A stretch of DNA of 64,000 bases. Origin: Paralvinella palmiformis (taxonomy: Eukaryota; Annelida; Polychaeta; Terebellida; Alvinellidae). The notes below the pieces were generated by a model that had not been told where the DNA came from, did not search any database, and was given only the letters and a program-made list of their open reading frames with translations. Below are positions 45,319-61,150 of this stretch, in pieces. The number at the start of each line of letters is the position of its first letter. Position 1 is the stretch's first letter. The stretch is taken from the NCBI GenBank assembly GCA_025642065.1, contig JAODUP010000484.1:250501-314500 (forward strand). Direction: 5' to 3'. Both the position numbers and the translations under genes were made by a program.

Positions 45319-46772
45319 TCAACGTCTCAAAAAGCTACGCCCAAATCCAGTTAAGGGGCTTTGCTTTTGTTCAATGACAGCCTTTTGTTCTTGTTCCGCC
45401 TACATTGACAGAGAGAAAGCTACCATTAAACAATTTCTAAGTGAAAAGATGAATTATTTCTTGTCTGCTTTGTAAATACGGGACAGCTGTCATTATTATT
45501 AATATTACATTAATATACTCAGTACTTTTTATTTTTTAAATATACTCTGCTTCAAAAATATATAAAATATTATGTGTATCTTGATCTTACCATAGTTCAA
45601 TTTTTTCGACCAGTTTTTACATTACCTGTAGCCTACGCTGATTCTCTTTGAATGCTTCAAGTGGGTCATCAAATTGGCTGTAATATTCTAACACTGGTCT
45701 AACATCTTCCACATTACTCAAAGCAATGGCTATAAGAAAACAACAACTTCACATACACAAGCATGAATACTAGCCATTTTAATATTTTAGAAACAAAACT
45801 GCGAACATTGCGATTAGCCGAACACTCCATCGTAATGTTTCTGAAGTACAATTGTTCAAATGTTGGTGATACGATCAAACTTACTCCTTAGGAATGCAGC
45901 CAGATCAATAAGTGTTCTATCACCATCTGTACCCTGCCATTTCTTCAAAAGCAATGCATTTCGTGGATGCTTTTGGAAGCCCTTAGGATCACAGTCGACA
46001 AGAATTACCTTTGATAGGTCACGATTAAGGTTATCCAAATCCTGCAACATAATTAAGCCAATGAAATAAAAGTGAAATTTAACTTTGAATGAATATTCTC
46101 AAGGACTTTTTATTTTTAAACAACTATAATTTAGGCAACACTACGTTGCAAAACAAAATTCTGACCTTAACATGTGCACCATCCATGTAACGAGTGGCAT
46201 CCCTAAATAGTCTGAATGTCACATGACCATTAGGATCAAGGCCATCTACGATAGGAAATGCTGTCTGTATATGGAAAAACAAGTTTAACAAACATGCTGA
46301 AATATGAAAATTATATAACTACAATTTGGCTAATAATAAATATCACTGTTATCACAGTTCTAAAAAGTACTTACAAATCCCTGTTCATGTGTGAAGATAA
46401 CCACCTCAAATAAAGGTGGTGCCACCTGCTGCAAGAAATACTGAACACCAGGCCTCTTTTTGAACCTCCAACCTGTACCAAGCTGATAACAGTATGCTGT
46501 TAGTGATTCTTATTTCTAACCATTGGAAAATCACATTGTAAATAGATAACAATACTTGTGCAAAAGAAACACGATGATATATTCTGACAGTCACCAAAAA
46601 TACATAAGAGTATTTCTTTTTTGAATTAGTATCTGTTCAATCCAATAAAGATATGAAGAGTGATTTGGGAATGTATGCAACATAGGAAGGACAGAATGTG
46701 ACTTCTACCTAATAATGTACTCTAATTTTTTTAATGTGAAGCTACATTATGTATGTTATTATTATTAACTTC

Positions 46773-46844
<72 letters not shown>

Positions 46845-46960
46845 AACTAAATTAAACAAAACATAAATGTGATATTATCTAACTTTACTAAAATATATAG
46901 ACATACTTCATGATGACTGTTTTCTTTGTTAATTTAACTAATAAATTATATGTATTTAGG

Positions 46961-47004
<44 letters not shown>

Positions 47005-50000
47005 CTTGTATAAAATATACGATTCCTTATTAAACTGTAGATAAAACTAATTCTAGCCTGGTCTAACTCAAGTTTATCAGAACAATGATTTTATTAAACA
47101 CTAAATACATTATAATACATTGGATATTTTAATTGCCTGTATGCATAAATTCTGATATATATGAGAAATAAATAACACTCATGGTGACAATGAAACCAAC
47201 AAATAAAAGTGGTAATACAAAGCTAAGTACATTTGCAGATACATATAACTACATTATTATCAAATATTTACAGGCAACTTCAAATTAACAGTTACTTTAT
47301 CAAACAGTATATAAATGAACTCACTGTCCAATCTGGGTGAACGAGGACACCTGTAAGCTCTAACACAAGTGTATATGGTGGCTGATACCAAGGCTCCTTC
47401 AGTGGATCAGGTAACAGCTTCTTAAATGATGGTTCTTCTATCATCTTTTTAAAAGGAAAGAGAGACCATAATGAAAAAAGCCAAACTTAGGAGAGCTGTT
47501 TATACGGCACTATGAAAACACTGTTGGTATCATTTACAGGAACTGACATATACGTAGATAATGTATTATGCTAGGAAGTAGGATACCTTCTTAAAAAAAT
47601 GAGCCCCTTGTTTTGCCCTCAAGGCATATCCTTGCCACTTTGGTACTGAAATGACAGAAAACAGATTAGTTTTATCACAATTAAATACTATTTGCTGACA
47701 GAAATAATTGCCTTGATATTGGAAACAGAATTAACAAAAATAAATGATGGTAACTATAGAAATATACTCACAGGATGAAAATTCATCTTCTAGCTGTAAA
47801 GAGAGAAAGGTACTTACTTAATATAAGAGTAACAGGTTTGAATATATAACATAAAAAAAAACAAATATATTAAATATTGACGATAGAGTGTAACAAATAT
47901 TCTAACATTCAAATGTAATACATTTAAAATTTACCTCATTGCCTTCTGAATCTTTCAGTGGTGAACCTACATAATAAAATATAATTTAATACTATTTCTT
48001 GTATTTAAAAAATGGAAGGTATAAATTAATGAACTTATTAATTAATCAGTAATATTATGTCTTGTCATATAGCCATGTGCTTGAGAGCCAATGAAAATAA
48101 ACAAATTAATATATACAAATATGTAACTTAAAACATAACTTTAAACTAGAAATGACAAATATTTCCAAAATTTACATCTGTACCACAAGAAGCTGAATAA
48201 CCTTTAAACAAACATTATTCATAAAATAAATTTTAATAAATATTTGGTTACTATAACCAAACAATGTTCATGCAATTTATACCAGATTCGATATCCCCAT
48301 GCAGTAAATATTTAATGACCCAAACGCTGAATGCTTTATTATTTATGTAAATTGATACAAACAAGAAGTTAATAACTAAGAAGTTATGGAAATGAGCTAA
48401 ATACCATAAAAAAATCAATAAATTTGTATTAAGCAATGACAGTACCCTCTTTCAAATAATGTACTACACTAACAGATCCAAAACAAATGAATAACACAAA
48501 ACACATACTTAATATCATGCAATCTTATTAAAGCTCTAAACACACACACATGCATACTCAGATAGATCACAAAGATTATCAACAGATTGCTTAATCCTCA
48601 CAAATCTACTGTTTACAATAGGGCTGTGATTAGTCAAGAGTTCCAAACTTGATTAACTGAAGTCATAAAATTGAAACCAAAAATATCACAAGTCAATTTC
48701 CCATGTTGATTCTCGAGTGAACAAACCTAGCTATTTTATATTACCCCTTATTTTTTATTTCAAGTGTGTGTGTATATATATTTGGCCAAACGGATGAGAG
48801 TGCTTCCATATGTCTGGATGCGGCATGCGATTTCAGTGGAGTAGCATGGGTATTGGTTGCCCTGTGCATTAGCCAAATTGACCACCCTCTTCCTTAATAT
48901 AACCGACCTTCGACAGCAGCAAACACACATAAAAGATTTACCTAAGGGGGAGACAGCACAACAATAAATGGTGCTAACTTTAAAATTAATCCATTTGGGA
49001 AAATAACCATTAAGAAAATATAACTCAAAATCACAGGAAAATAATAAAATTATAGTAATGCCAGACAACCCCCAAAGTGGCCCCACACCTCATGCTATGC
49101 CACTGGACAATTTGTCCTGCAGCTGTGTATCGATGCAGCAAACTGAATCACTCCATGTAGCAATTTGTATGGCAACTTCGTAAACAAATGGATGGGGGAA
49201 TCCAGAATGACAGGTGTTTCCCAAGCAATTTGGCAAGATTTTAGATTCTCTGGTCAACCTGAAGTACTGTTGGAATTTCTCTCCATCAAACTGTATTTCC
49301 TTGATCAACAGTGTTTTCTTTGCTTATTAGATTTTTTAATTGCATAAATTTATATGCAGTAACAAGTTGCTCCATTTTAAACAGAGAAAGCTGCCATTTT
49401 GATTGATTAGCTATGTTCTTGGCATGAAAATCTTTGGCATATTCCTGCATGAGCATTCTAAGGATGTAACAACAGCATATGTATTAGTAATAATTTTATA
49501 GGTATTTTGTGGTAGTTAATAACTAGTTATAATGTGTAAATCTGTTTTGGGGAGTAACTGACACATACACACACACTTAGTTTTTTTGGGCTATCCATTC
49601 TGTATTTCTATTGTATTGCCATATTCTTGGCATGAAAATATTTTGCAAAAAAGGCTGAAAATGCACAGGAAACGTTTATATGGAATGATACAAATCGCAT
49701 GCTGTATGATACTTTGCGTAGAGAAGCAATATGTTGGACACCCATGACTGACTTCCCTCCCCTGTACTGCCTCACACTCTTTTTTACCCAGGGGAAACAA
49801 TGTACATACACACACACACACACACACTAATATATATATATATGTGGATAAACTTCAAAGGCAACTCACATGCATATGCACATCACATCAAAATGAATGA
49901 TGTATGTGAAACACAATAAATACATAAGATCGATAAATCATACCAACCATTGATATAATTTTAGCCATATACACGTCACCAAACTAATACTAGACTAGTA

Positions 50001-51060
50001 ATAGATGTATGCACCGATTCTCAAGGCTAGTAGACCAGTACATCAACATTGAGTAGATCTAGTGCAGAAACGAACTGGCCAATCACAGCACAGTTTATAT
50101 CTTAGAACCTTTGAGCTATGCTTGCTGGAGATCTGGGAAAGTTGTTCTATTTCATCATCCATTCATTGCAATTTAAACACCACAGTTAGGAAAACGATAA
50201 CAACGAATAACCAATATTTATATTAAAAAAATATATGCTTTTGACAGTTTATGACGCTATCATGTCATAAACCGTCATAAACCTGTTGATGACACAACAT
50301 CATAAACCCTGGATTAATCCATGGTTTTTGACATTGTGTTATAAACTTGCCAACCCTGCAGGGATCAATAAAGATATCTTCATAATTCAAATTGGATCAT
50401 TTTATTCACACCAATAAGCCATATATTTAAAAGAATTTTGTTTTGTTTAGATGCACTTTTGTGGATGTACCAGTTATTTCTTAAAGTAAACAACTTACCC
50501 CACAAATATATTAAATTTCCAACAATAAGTATGCCTGAAGCTGCCATTGATACCAAACCTAGCTTCCAGGCATGTTTACTGCTCATCCACGATTCTTTTT
50601 TATCATCTTTTTTAGAATCAGATCCTGTCTCAGACTTAGTGTCCTGTTTCTGGCCTTCTTGTGGGCCACCCGTTGTTTTCAATTCATCCAACTTAGATTT
50701 CAATATTTGGCCAGTAATTCCACCATCAGAGTCTTTTTTCTGTGTAGAATACAATGACGTCTGTTGCCGGTGAAGCCCGCCGGCAACAGATCCCAGCCTG
50801 AAGCATGAGTCCAATGACACTGTGTTTGTGAAGCCAGGAGACCTCACGCAATGACCACCAGTCCTACTTAAATCATGGCAACGCACTTTTGACACTGTCG
50901 TAAGTGGCGTGCCACGTATGTTACAGATATGTCTCCTCACGATATTAAACAGGTTCCTTTTATTAGAATTAGATGCTGAAAAATGTAAAAAATTACGATA
51001 ATTCCTTAGACACATGCTCCCCACGACAGCCATATTGACAAAACGGTCAAGGACGTTCAT
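45319..51060 (-). CDS. TIMM50: Mitochondrial import inner membrane translocase subunit TIM50, 10 coding exons, 447 aa
   Basis: TIM50 is the intermembrane-space receptor of the TIM23 complex and guides presequence proteins into the inner-membrane channel. Exons in coding order: 51060-50499, 47966-47935, 47793-47772, 47645-47587, 47444-47325, 46482-46375, 46264-46166, 46041-45885, 45729-45626, 45399-45319. Total 1344 nt, with phases agreeing and GT/AG borders. The N-terminus is Arg/Ser-rich with few acidic residues (presequence), then a charged Lys/Asp linker and a membrane helix at ~166-186 ([20 protein letters not shown]). The FCP1-like domain begins [17 protein letters not shown] at ~248. 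It continues [35 protein letters not shown] and [11 protein letters not shown]. The phosphatase signature DxDxT is replaced by LELTG, as is usual in TIM50. ATG 51060 is the first ATG of the open frame. Confidence 0.95.
46776..46842 (+). repeat. (TA)n(GA)n microsatellite in TIMM50 intron 5
   Basis: An uninterrupted TA run is followed by a GA run. A second (TA)n tract lies at 46964-47000 in the same intron. Confidence 0.9.
47967..50498 (-). other. TIMM50 intron 1
   Basis: A 2.5-kb intron. A minus-strand frame at 49090-49450 (with [16 protein letters not shown]) has a faint look of a transposase N-terminus but is not assignable. At ~50240-50366 are repeats of CATAAAC and a GCCAACCCTG end, probably a small hAT-like element. 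Confidence 0.55.
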
Positions 51061-51404
51061 TGAAAGGCGCGATCGATATCTTTCACATCGCAATATGGTC
51101 GGGTGTTTTAATTATCCTAAATGTTGTTATTAAGTATTTTGTTGTTCCTAAAGCTAATTATGAAAATGTAAAAAAATCACATTTCCATCGCTATAAGAAA
51201 AAGTTAATTTGATGCTCCAAATAATTTTTGTATATCATTGTTGGGGGAGTAGCAGCTGTTCTCTGTCTACAATATAAGATCGATAATTATATGAGGTCAA
51301 ATTTTCTAAAACGTAAAGGTCATTTATCCACCCGATGAATACCCCGATCCGTGACACACCTTTGTTAAATATAAATTATTATTATTATTATTATTATTAT
51401 AGAA
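51061..51404. other. TIMM50 5' flank
   Basis: The TIMM50 promoter and 5' UTR are expected here but no element is distinct. An (ATT)n tract lies at 51378-51401, where the LINE copy begins. Confidence 0.5.
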
Positions 51405-52805
51405 AAAAATATTATAAAAAAGGTAGTAACTGGGAACTATAGGCCAGTCAGCCTCATGTCAGCCACCGGAAAAATAATGGAATCTATCATCAGGGATAGC
51501 TTAGTGACGCATATGATGGACCATAGCTTATTTTGTGATGTCCAGCATGGATTTGTACCAGGCCGCTCTTGCATGACTCAACTACTGACAACAATGCAGC
51601 TGTTGTCGGAGATATTAGATAGTGGTGCACCCATTGATGCGATATACCTGGACTTCCGGAAAGCGTTTGATACCGTCCCGCATCAGAGGCTTCTAAAAAA
51701 GCTGGAGGCATATGGCATTAAAGGTAACATTCTGAGCTGGATTTCAAACTTTCTCCCAGGAAGGAAACAGAGAGTGGTGGTAAACGGCAAGATATCGTCC
51801 TGGGCAGATATCCTGCGTGGTATCCATCAGGGAAGTATCTTGGGACCCATCTTGTTCGTTCTATTCATCAACGACTTACCAGATGTAGTGACAAGCACTG
51901 TTAAGATCTTCGCGGATGACACGAAATTATTCCATGGGAGTACGGTCTACCTCAGACAGTGCCCAGTTACCTCTAGATAACCTCGTAGAATGGTCCCAAA
52001 AACGGCAGCTTGGTTTTAATGAGTCCAAATGCAAGGTGATACATCTTGGAACTGCTAACACTCATCATCAGTATGAGATGAACAGTGTCCCATTAGCATC
52101 GACGTCAGAGGAAAAAGATTTGGGAGTGGTGATAGACGAAGATCTAAAGTTTCAGTTACACATTTCCCAGGCGGTCAAAAGGGCATCACGAATGTCGGGG
52201 CGACCTTTACCTGCCTGGATGAGACAACAGTACAAAGACTATTTAGCACTATGGTTCGACCACATCTTGAATATGGTTACGTGATCTGGCATCCTAGATT
52301 GAGGCGTGATAAACTGGAGGTGGAAAAGGCCCAAGGAAGAGCTACTCGAATGATATCCAGTCTGAAGGGGCTCACCAATGAGGAACGGTTGAGAGCGTTG
52401 AATTTATCAAGTCTCGAACATCGCAAGAGAAGGGGTGATATGCTGAAGGTGTACAAGATTCTGAACGGCATCGATAGGTTAGATCCGGGTATATTTTTTA
52501 GTATGGCGACAGGATCGAATACCAGAGGGCACAGACAGAAGATAACAAAGTCATGAGCAAGACTAGGAATGAGACAGAATGTGTTTAGCCAGCGAGTGGT
52601 TAACGACTGGAATTCGATCCCAGCTCAGGTGGTAGAAAGCTCAACTCTTAACATTTTAAAGTCTCGTCTTGATAAGTTTTGGCAAGGGGAGAAATTCAGA
52701 TTACCATGATTTCGATTAGTTTGGTAACATACATGTAGATAACCAAGCAAGACCGGAATTACCAACAGGCTGTGCCTCTATATTCCGTACATTGGTATCA
52801 AGGTT
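51405..52805 (+). mobile_element. CR1/Jockey-like LINE reverse transcriptase fragment, copy 2, degraded
   Basis: The frame 51456-51980 encodes RT motifs: LVTHMMDHSLFCDVQHGF, LDFRKAFDTVPH, GRKQRVVVNGKIS, GIHQGSILGPILFVLFINDL and FADDTKLFH. Frameshifts near 51950 and 52240 move the frame, after which SEEKDLGVVIDEDLKF and VRPHLEYGYVIWHPRLRRDK (thumb region) continue. The endonuclease and 5' half are missing. The 3' end (ACCGGAATT, AGGCTGTGCC, GTATCAAGGTTAAC) aligns with copy 1, and the next bases are TIMM50-derived. Confidence 0.88.
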
Positions 52806-52905
52806 AACTTACCCCACAAAAATATAAAATTTCCACCAATAAGTTAAGACTGAAGCTGTCGTTTACACAAAACCTAGCTAGATTCCAGCCATGTTTACTA
52901 TTGTT
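52806..52905 (-). pseudogene. Decayed duplicate of the 3' end of TIMM50 exon 1 with its splice donor
   Basis: The plus strand reads AACTTACCCCACAAAAATAT, then TCCACCAATAAG, GAAGCTGTCGTTTACACAAA, CCTAGCTAGATTCCAGCC and ATGTTTACTA. This matches 50492-50580 with about 15-20% differences plus small indels. It covers the membrane-helix codons and the donor gtaagt of TIMM50 exon 1 and stops mid-exon. Indels break the frame. It lies immediately after the LINE 3' end. Confidence 0.75.
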
Positions 52906-53145
52906 ATTATCTCATCATGGGTGCGCGTGTTGACTCAATTAACGGCTTCATAATTGAGTTCAGCAGCAAAATAACTAAGCTCCAATCGTGAGACAATCAG
53001 AGCAAGTTTTCTAAACCCACTCCCAGCATATACCTATATACATGCATATGATTGGGAAGTGTTCCCCCGATTCCGATTACAGAAGCTTCAAAGGAACCCA
53101 TTGGTCAAGCTTCGCAGGTTAAACTGACATATATGTTAAGTTAGA

Positions 53146-53208
<63 letters not shown>

Positions 53209-54305
53209 CATGATTATACAGATTAACTGTAACACACACACACACACACATATTATGAGTAATTAGATTACACTGATATGGGAAATTTGTTAAATGTATA
53301 GCTATTATAATCCCGACGTGTCATTCGCAGTATCGGAGATCTGCCTGAAATCCGCTGTTCTCGACCATGGGTCAAATAGATCAAGTGGATAGGCGCTTTA
53401 ATTTAGATCCCACCACACCTAACTGCATATACTTAGGGACGCTATATTACATTACATAGTCGTGAAAAATTCGAACGTTATTTTCCCACTTTAGTGATGA
53501 ACGGAAACGTATGAGGGTTAGCTGTTAGGTTCGAGTAAATCATAGTATTTACTCAGGTTTGAGACGATATTTCGTTCTGGTCCAGTAATAATCCATTGTG
53601 CGGTATTGCTACTTTGTTTTTATTTTAGTTAAATCACTTCAGTGAGTCCATACTGAGTTAGTGTACATTCTTTTGTGGTGAACAAACTGTAATGTTTGTT
53701 AACACGCCGAGGGTATATAAAAGGCTTAACTTTTCACTTAGGTTAGAGAAGAACTTCGACGCCAGACTAATCGGACGTGTACTGATATATATATATATAT
53801 ATATATATATAGGATTTATTTAGTTATTCGAACCCAGAATAAAGCTGAGGTCAGCATCTGAGGTGTCGAAATGTTTTATATACAAGTTTCTTTTGGACCA
53901 CAGAAAATTACTGTTTAATGTAAACTGTGGTGTCAAAATAGTTATGATATGTATGTAGCAAGTCACCATTGAACCACACGCACGTGTTGTTTGCTGCGAG
54001 CTGTGGTATCAAATGGTATGTGTTTTACGTGATTCCGCTTTTTTGTACGTAGCCTGCAGGTAGCCGCTCTCCTGTGACATATTTGTCGCGTACGAAAAGC
54101 GAATTAGCTGGTCCCCACAGGCTGATGAGTAGACCAGACACATGCTTAGGTATACGCACACATCTATCAATATGTGAAGGTATGGAACATTTTATTTTTA
54201 GATTAATGTATGTATAGTTGTATTTAGATTTATGGATGTAGGTTTCGAAGGATGTTTAGATATGTTGATGCTCTGTGCCTGTTGCCTCTTACTATGTACC
54301 CTAAA

Positions 54306-54355
<50 letters not shown>

Positions 54356-54377
54356 CGTGTGTGCGCGCGCGCGTCTG

Positions 54378-54400
<23 letters not shown>
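52906..54400. other. Intergenic, microsatellite-rich
   Basis: (TA)n of about 29 units lies at 53148-53206, with a solo 19-bp MITE end at 53216-53234 beside (CA)n. Further tracts are (TA)n at 53786-53812, (CA)n(TA)n at 54306-54350, and (GT)n with GC interruptions at 54357-54400. No gene was seen. Confidence 0.7.
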
Positions 54401-54408
<8 letters not shown>

Positions 54409-54553
54409 TAATCTGTATAATCAGGTACCAAATGTATATTACCTGAAATATTTAGGTAATACGTCTATTGCTAACTGAGATTTAATACAGATTACCTGAA
54501 AATTTCGGATAATATACTTATCTTATAACCTGGTTATACAGATTAACTGTAAC
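54401..54553. mobile_element. Small 19-bp-TIR MITE, copy 2
   Basis: The left end GTTAGAGGTAATCTGTATAA is a diverged form of the copy 1 end; the right end is identical to it (TATACAGATTAACTGTAAC, 54535-54553). The left edge abuts (GT)n directly. The internal CTATTGCTAACTGAGA is the reverse complement of a block in copy 1, so the interiors are related but inverted. Confidence 0.7.
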
Positions 54554-54602
54554 ATATATACGAATAGATTCCAATGAGAGATTATATTTGAATTCCCTGT
54601 AC

Positions 54603-54790
54603 GATGATTGGTGTTTTACGGCCACTGTTGTGCACATGGCAGGCTAAATGGGCCTATAGCGACCTCCAAAGGTAATGAAGTGAAGTCAAAGATGAAACAC
54701 CATTCATATATGCCCACGCCAAGATTCGAACACGGGTGCATGGTAGTGATCTGTGATCCAACACGCTACCGTTACACCACGGAGGCGCCC
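54603..54790 (-). repeat. SINE-A copy, nearly full length
   Basis: It runs from GATGATTGGTGTTTTACGGC to ACGGAGGCGCC, with the inverted B box near 54722. It is well preserved. Confidence 0.85.
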
Positions 54791-55615
54791 GAATTCCTTG
54801 CACGAAGGATACGACAAATGAGCCTCACCAATCTACCTACAATATTGAAGGCCGCATTCTAATTGTTACTCGGAAAATTTACAGACAGCCTTAATACCCC
54901 AGTTTATGTATTCAATTTTTAAAAGGTGTAAAAGTGATAGTACCTAGCGAGTCAATATTCTCCAAAATGAATTGAACCTGGCTATAGTGTTTGAATTAAG
55001 TGGTTAATATTTCAGTCCTATATGGTGATATTTTTATACTATCCTATTATTGAAAACATTATGATATAGGTTCTGACAGTCAAGTTTTGAACGGATCAAG
55101 ATAGACCGCATTTCTTGACCCCAAACTTAGTATTTCAGTCGGTAGTTCAGCTATCACTAATCATTTTTAATTTCAATATAGGCATGAAATAAGAATGTAT
55201 GCTAGTGATCTATCGATCTCGTATACTGATGCACCTCAGTTTGTATTAATTTTAGATACAAGATCAGATATACTTTATTAATTAATTGCTTTAACAGAAG
55301 TTACAAGTGGGCCATGCATATTTTCCATAAGGTTGACATGGCTGAAGGCTAAGCTATAGAGACACATATTAATAGTAATTAACTGTGTGTACTGAAATCT
55401 GACTGCTGTCAGTAATGAATGTTTGTTGCAGCTTCGGTTGAGATCTACTTCAGGAAACACTGCTTTGTTTTACTAAAGTAATTACTAGGACTGAGAATGT
55501 TTGTAATTGGATTTAAGTTGTTTTACTGGAGATGTGTTAACAGAAAACCTATTCAGAGCTCCAGGAGACATTGTTAAATATAACGTTTTCTTACATTTTG
55601 CTAGAAACCAAGGAA
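54791..55615. other. Intergenic, nothing recognised
   Basis: AT-rich sequence without a convincing coding frame or repeat structure. Confidence 0.5.
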
Positions 55616-55619
55616 CTAG

Positions 55620-58090
55620 CTAGATGTTTGTGTTTAGAATAAGCTGTGATGATTCTATATTCATAATCATTCAACACTTCTTTCTGTTGGAGAATTTTAT
55701 AATGTTTTTAATTATTCTTGCTGCTATGTTAGCCGTTTTTGAAAATGGTACGACAAATGGGACAACATCCTCATTTCGTATAGGTTTTATAACATCTTCA
55801 TATTTTTTTATTAAGACCTCCCCGGTTCTAATGTACCTAGGGTATCTATCCAAAAGGTTTCCCGAATTAATCTATTTATCTTGTCTTGAGTGTATGAACC
55901 CGTAGTAGGTAACTGCTCAATCGGAATTAAATCATAATCTTCTAGAGATGGTTCGGACAAGTCTCTATTTATCTGTGTATGTTCTAGAAGATGCGTGAAT
56001 AACGCACAAGACATCACTTTTGAATTAATCGCAAATCTGTGGCCATTCATTCTAACACGAAGTTCGCCATTACTCTCGCCTACATACTGTTTAGAGCAAC
56101 GTAAACATTCAGATATATATTATGTTAGATGAGCTACAGTTTAAATTGCCTATTATTCCATGTGTTTTATTGGTAACTGTACTTGTGATATTGTGACAAG
56201 AACACAATATCTCGCATGATCTACATCTGCTAATCCCACATGGTTTTGACACCACTGACTATTTGTAAGATTAGTCGGATTAATACGACGTTGTTGTATT
56301 TGTAGTTCACGGACAGTTTTACTTTTAATATGGCCATCTTTTTGAATAATTCCTTTTGCATAATGAATGAGACAATATCTACCATGCTTCATCAAAATCT
56401 GTAATTTTTGAACAAATCCTAAAAAAAAACGTGAGATCTGAGACTTCAGGATTCCTTGAAAGGTATGTTTAGGGTGAAAGGAATCCTTATGCAAGAGTTG
56501 ATGAGTGTCTGTCGGTTTAAAGAAGACCTTGTTAATAATCCATTTTCATTTTCTGGATCTTTAAATATGGTTGTATCCAAGAAACCAATTTTCTGCTTAT
56601 TTAATGTAGCTTTAAATCTAATCGGTGGTTCGTGATTATTTAAACTATCCAAAAATCCATAAAAAGCCTTTTTTTCCGTGGGGCCACACAATTAATATGT
56701 CATCTAAATAACGATAGTATGTATGTGGTTTTAAAGCTGCTTTATATAAGGCCTCCTTCTCAAATTTAGCCATGTATATGTCGGCATAATGAGGAGCCCA
56801 ATCCCGGCCCATTGAAGTGCCAGTGGCCTGAATATACCATTGTCCGTTAAAGAGAAAATCGTTATTTTTTAATGATAATTCAAGGAGTTGCATTATACCG
56901 TAATATATAAGGGACCTCGAAATTGAAGTGCTTCACTCACTGCTTTAAGCCCTTTAGCATGGTCAATATTTGTATACATGCTCTCAACATCTAATGTTAT
57001 AAGCAAGCCTCCATCAGGTATGACTAGCTTTGCAATTTTATCTACAAAATCGTAGGTATTTTTTATATAAGAAGGGTGCTTCATTGCAGGTGGTTTAAGA
57101 ATACTGTCGATGAAACTTGCAACATTTTTAGATTCATTATTGCAGTCAGATACTATAGGTCTACCAGGTGGCATCTTATCTGGAAAAGTCCAACTGTTAA
57201 ATGCCTTATGGAGTTTGGGAAGCATATAGAACCGCCGAGGCATTGGATTAATTGGTGGTAATAAAAATTGCAATTGTTTATCTGTGATAACACCAGAATT
57301 TCTTAATCTATTTAATATTTCTGCAAACTTTACTGATGTTTGTGGAAATAAAGGAGTTGATTTTTTGTTGTTGTGGTGAGTATTATTTAGTTGTCGATAA
57401 CCTTCAGCTAAATAACACTTTTTATCCATTATCACTGTTGCTGAACATTTGTCTGCTTTTTAAAATAATAAACTCTTATTTCTGCGGATATCTCTGAGCG
57501 CTAATCATTCCGACTGGTCTATATTATTCTTTTCCTTCAGAATAGTTAAGCTTTTTATTTCTGATGTGAAGTTTGAAATACACTGAAGGAGATCTGGCTT
57601 TATTACTTTATCAGTTGGGATCCAGTTGGATTTCGACACAAACGTCTTACTGTTTTTAATATAGTTGTTACGGCAACATCTAAAAAAATATTTTTTTTAA
57701 TTTTCTACCCAAGTTAAACACTGCATTTGTGATTGCTGTTTTATCAATATCAGGGGTAGGGACAAATGACAAACCCTTGCTTATTAAATTAATCTCCTTT
57801 TCGGAAAGCATCTAAGAAGAAAGATTAATTATATTACGATTATTGTTAGAACAGGGGTCAAATTGGCCTTCTGGTTCATTTAGTTTAAATAACTTAACCA
57901 GTGACGTAACATAGCATTGGCCGTGTCTTCACTCCATTCATTATTATGAATATCACTGGAAGAAGTCTGGAAGACCTTCTCATCTAATTTAGGTATAATG
58001 TTGACTTCTTTATATTGAGTCATTGATTTGTTTATTCTATTTAAGTTTGAATGTTCTGCTTGTGGAAGCAGAGAGGAATAATTAATTTCC
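55620..58090 (-). mobile_element. Penelope-like retroelement with GIY-YIG endonuclease region, degraded
   Basis: Penelope-like elements encode a telomerase-related reverse transcriptase and usually a C-terminal GIY-YIG nuclease. On the minus strand from ~58070: NNEWSEDTANAMLRHWLSYL (N-terminal part), then in frame 57435-56893 MPRRFYMLPKLHK, RPIVSDCNNESKNVASFID and LLITLDVESMYTNI. Frame 56893-56645 gives ATGTSMGRDWAPHYADIYMA and the catalytic YRYLDDILIVW. Then come HPKHTFQGILKSQISRF, a Cys-rich linker (CGISRCRSCEILCSC), and SKQYVGESNGELRVRMNGHR of the nuclease at ~56110-56030. At least four frameshifts or stops separate these pieces, so the copy is inactive. A segment at 55853-55671 (EDVVPFVVPFSKTANIAARI) resembles PLE thumb sequence but lies after the nuclease. 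Confidence 0.88.
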
Positions 58091-58284
58091 GTTCAATATA
58101 TTTTAATTGTTGGAAATAATAAATTTATTATCTTTATAGACCATTTCCGCGACGCATGCGCGGTCCACATCTACTGTGGTTGGCGGGTCAGTGAACAAGA
58201 AGTGTAATAATTGTCATATCTCCATCAAATCTGGCAAAATATACAACTATTACAAAATGTTGCACTTCACTGAAACTATCGAAT

Positions 58285-58485
58285 GCAAGTAAATGTAAAT
58301 GTTGCTGTTTTACGGCCACCTTTGTGCACAAGGTAAATAGGCTCACTGGACCGGGCGACCTCCAAAGATAAGGAGACGAAGTGAAGGATGAAACACTCTT
58401 CTGACATACCCCGGCCGAGGTTTGAACCAAGGCGCTATAGGTCTGTGGCTAGCCATGCTACCAGTTAGGCCATGGAGGCGCCCAC
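58285..58485 (-). repeat. SINE-A copy, diverged
   Basis: The TGTTGCTGTTTTACGGCCAC tail, the body (GGCGACCTCCAAAGATAAGG, CACTCTTCTGACATACC) and the head GGAGGCGCCC are present. Confidence 0.8.
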
Positions 58486-58489
58486 CGAA

Positions 58490-61149
<2,660 letters not shown>

Positions 61150-61150
<1 letters not shown>

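Noticed and set aside
49090..49450. Possible Harbinger-type transposase fragment in TIMM50 intron 1
   Set aside because: Only a short stretch ([10 protein letters not shown]) looks suggestive; no catalytic residues, ends or target duplication were seen.
50438..50773. 111-aa plus-strand frame
   Set aside because: It is antisense to TIMM50 exon 1.
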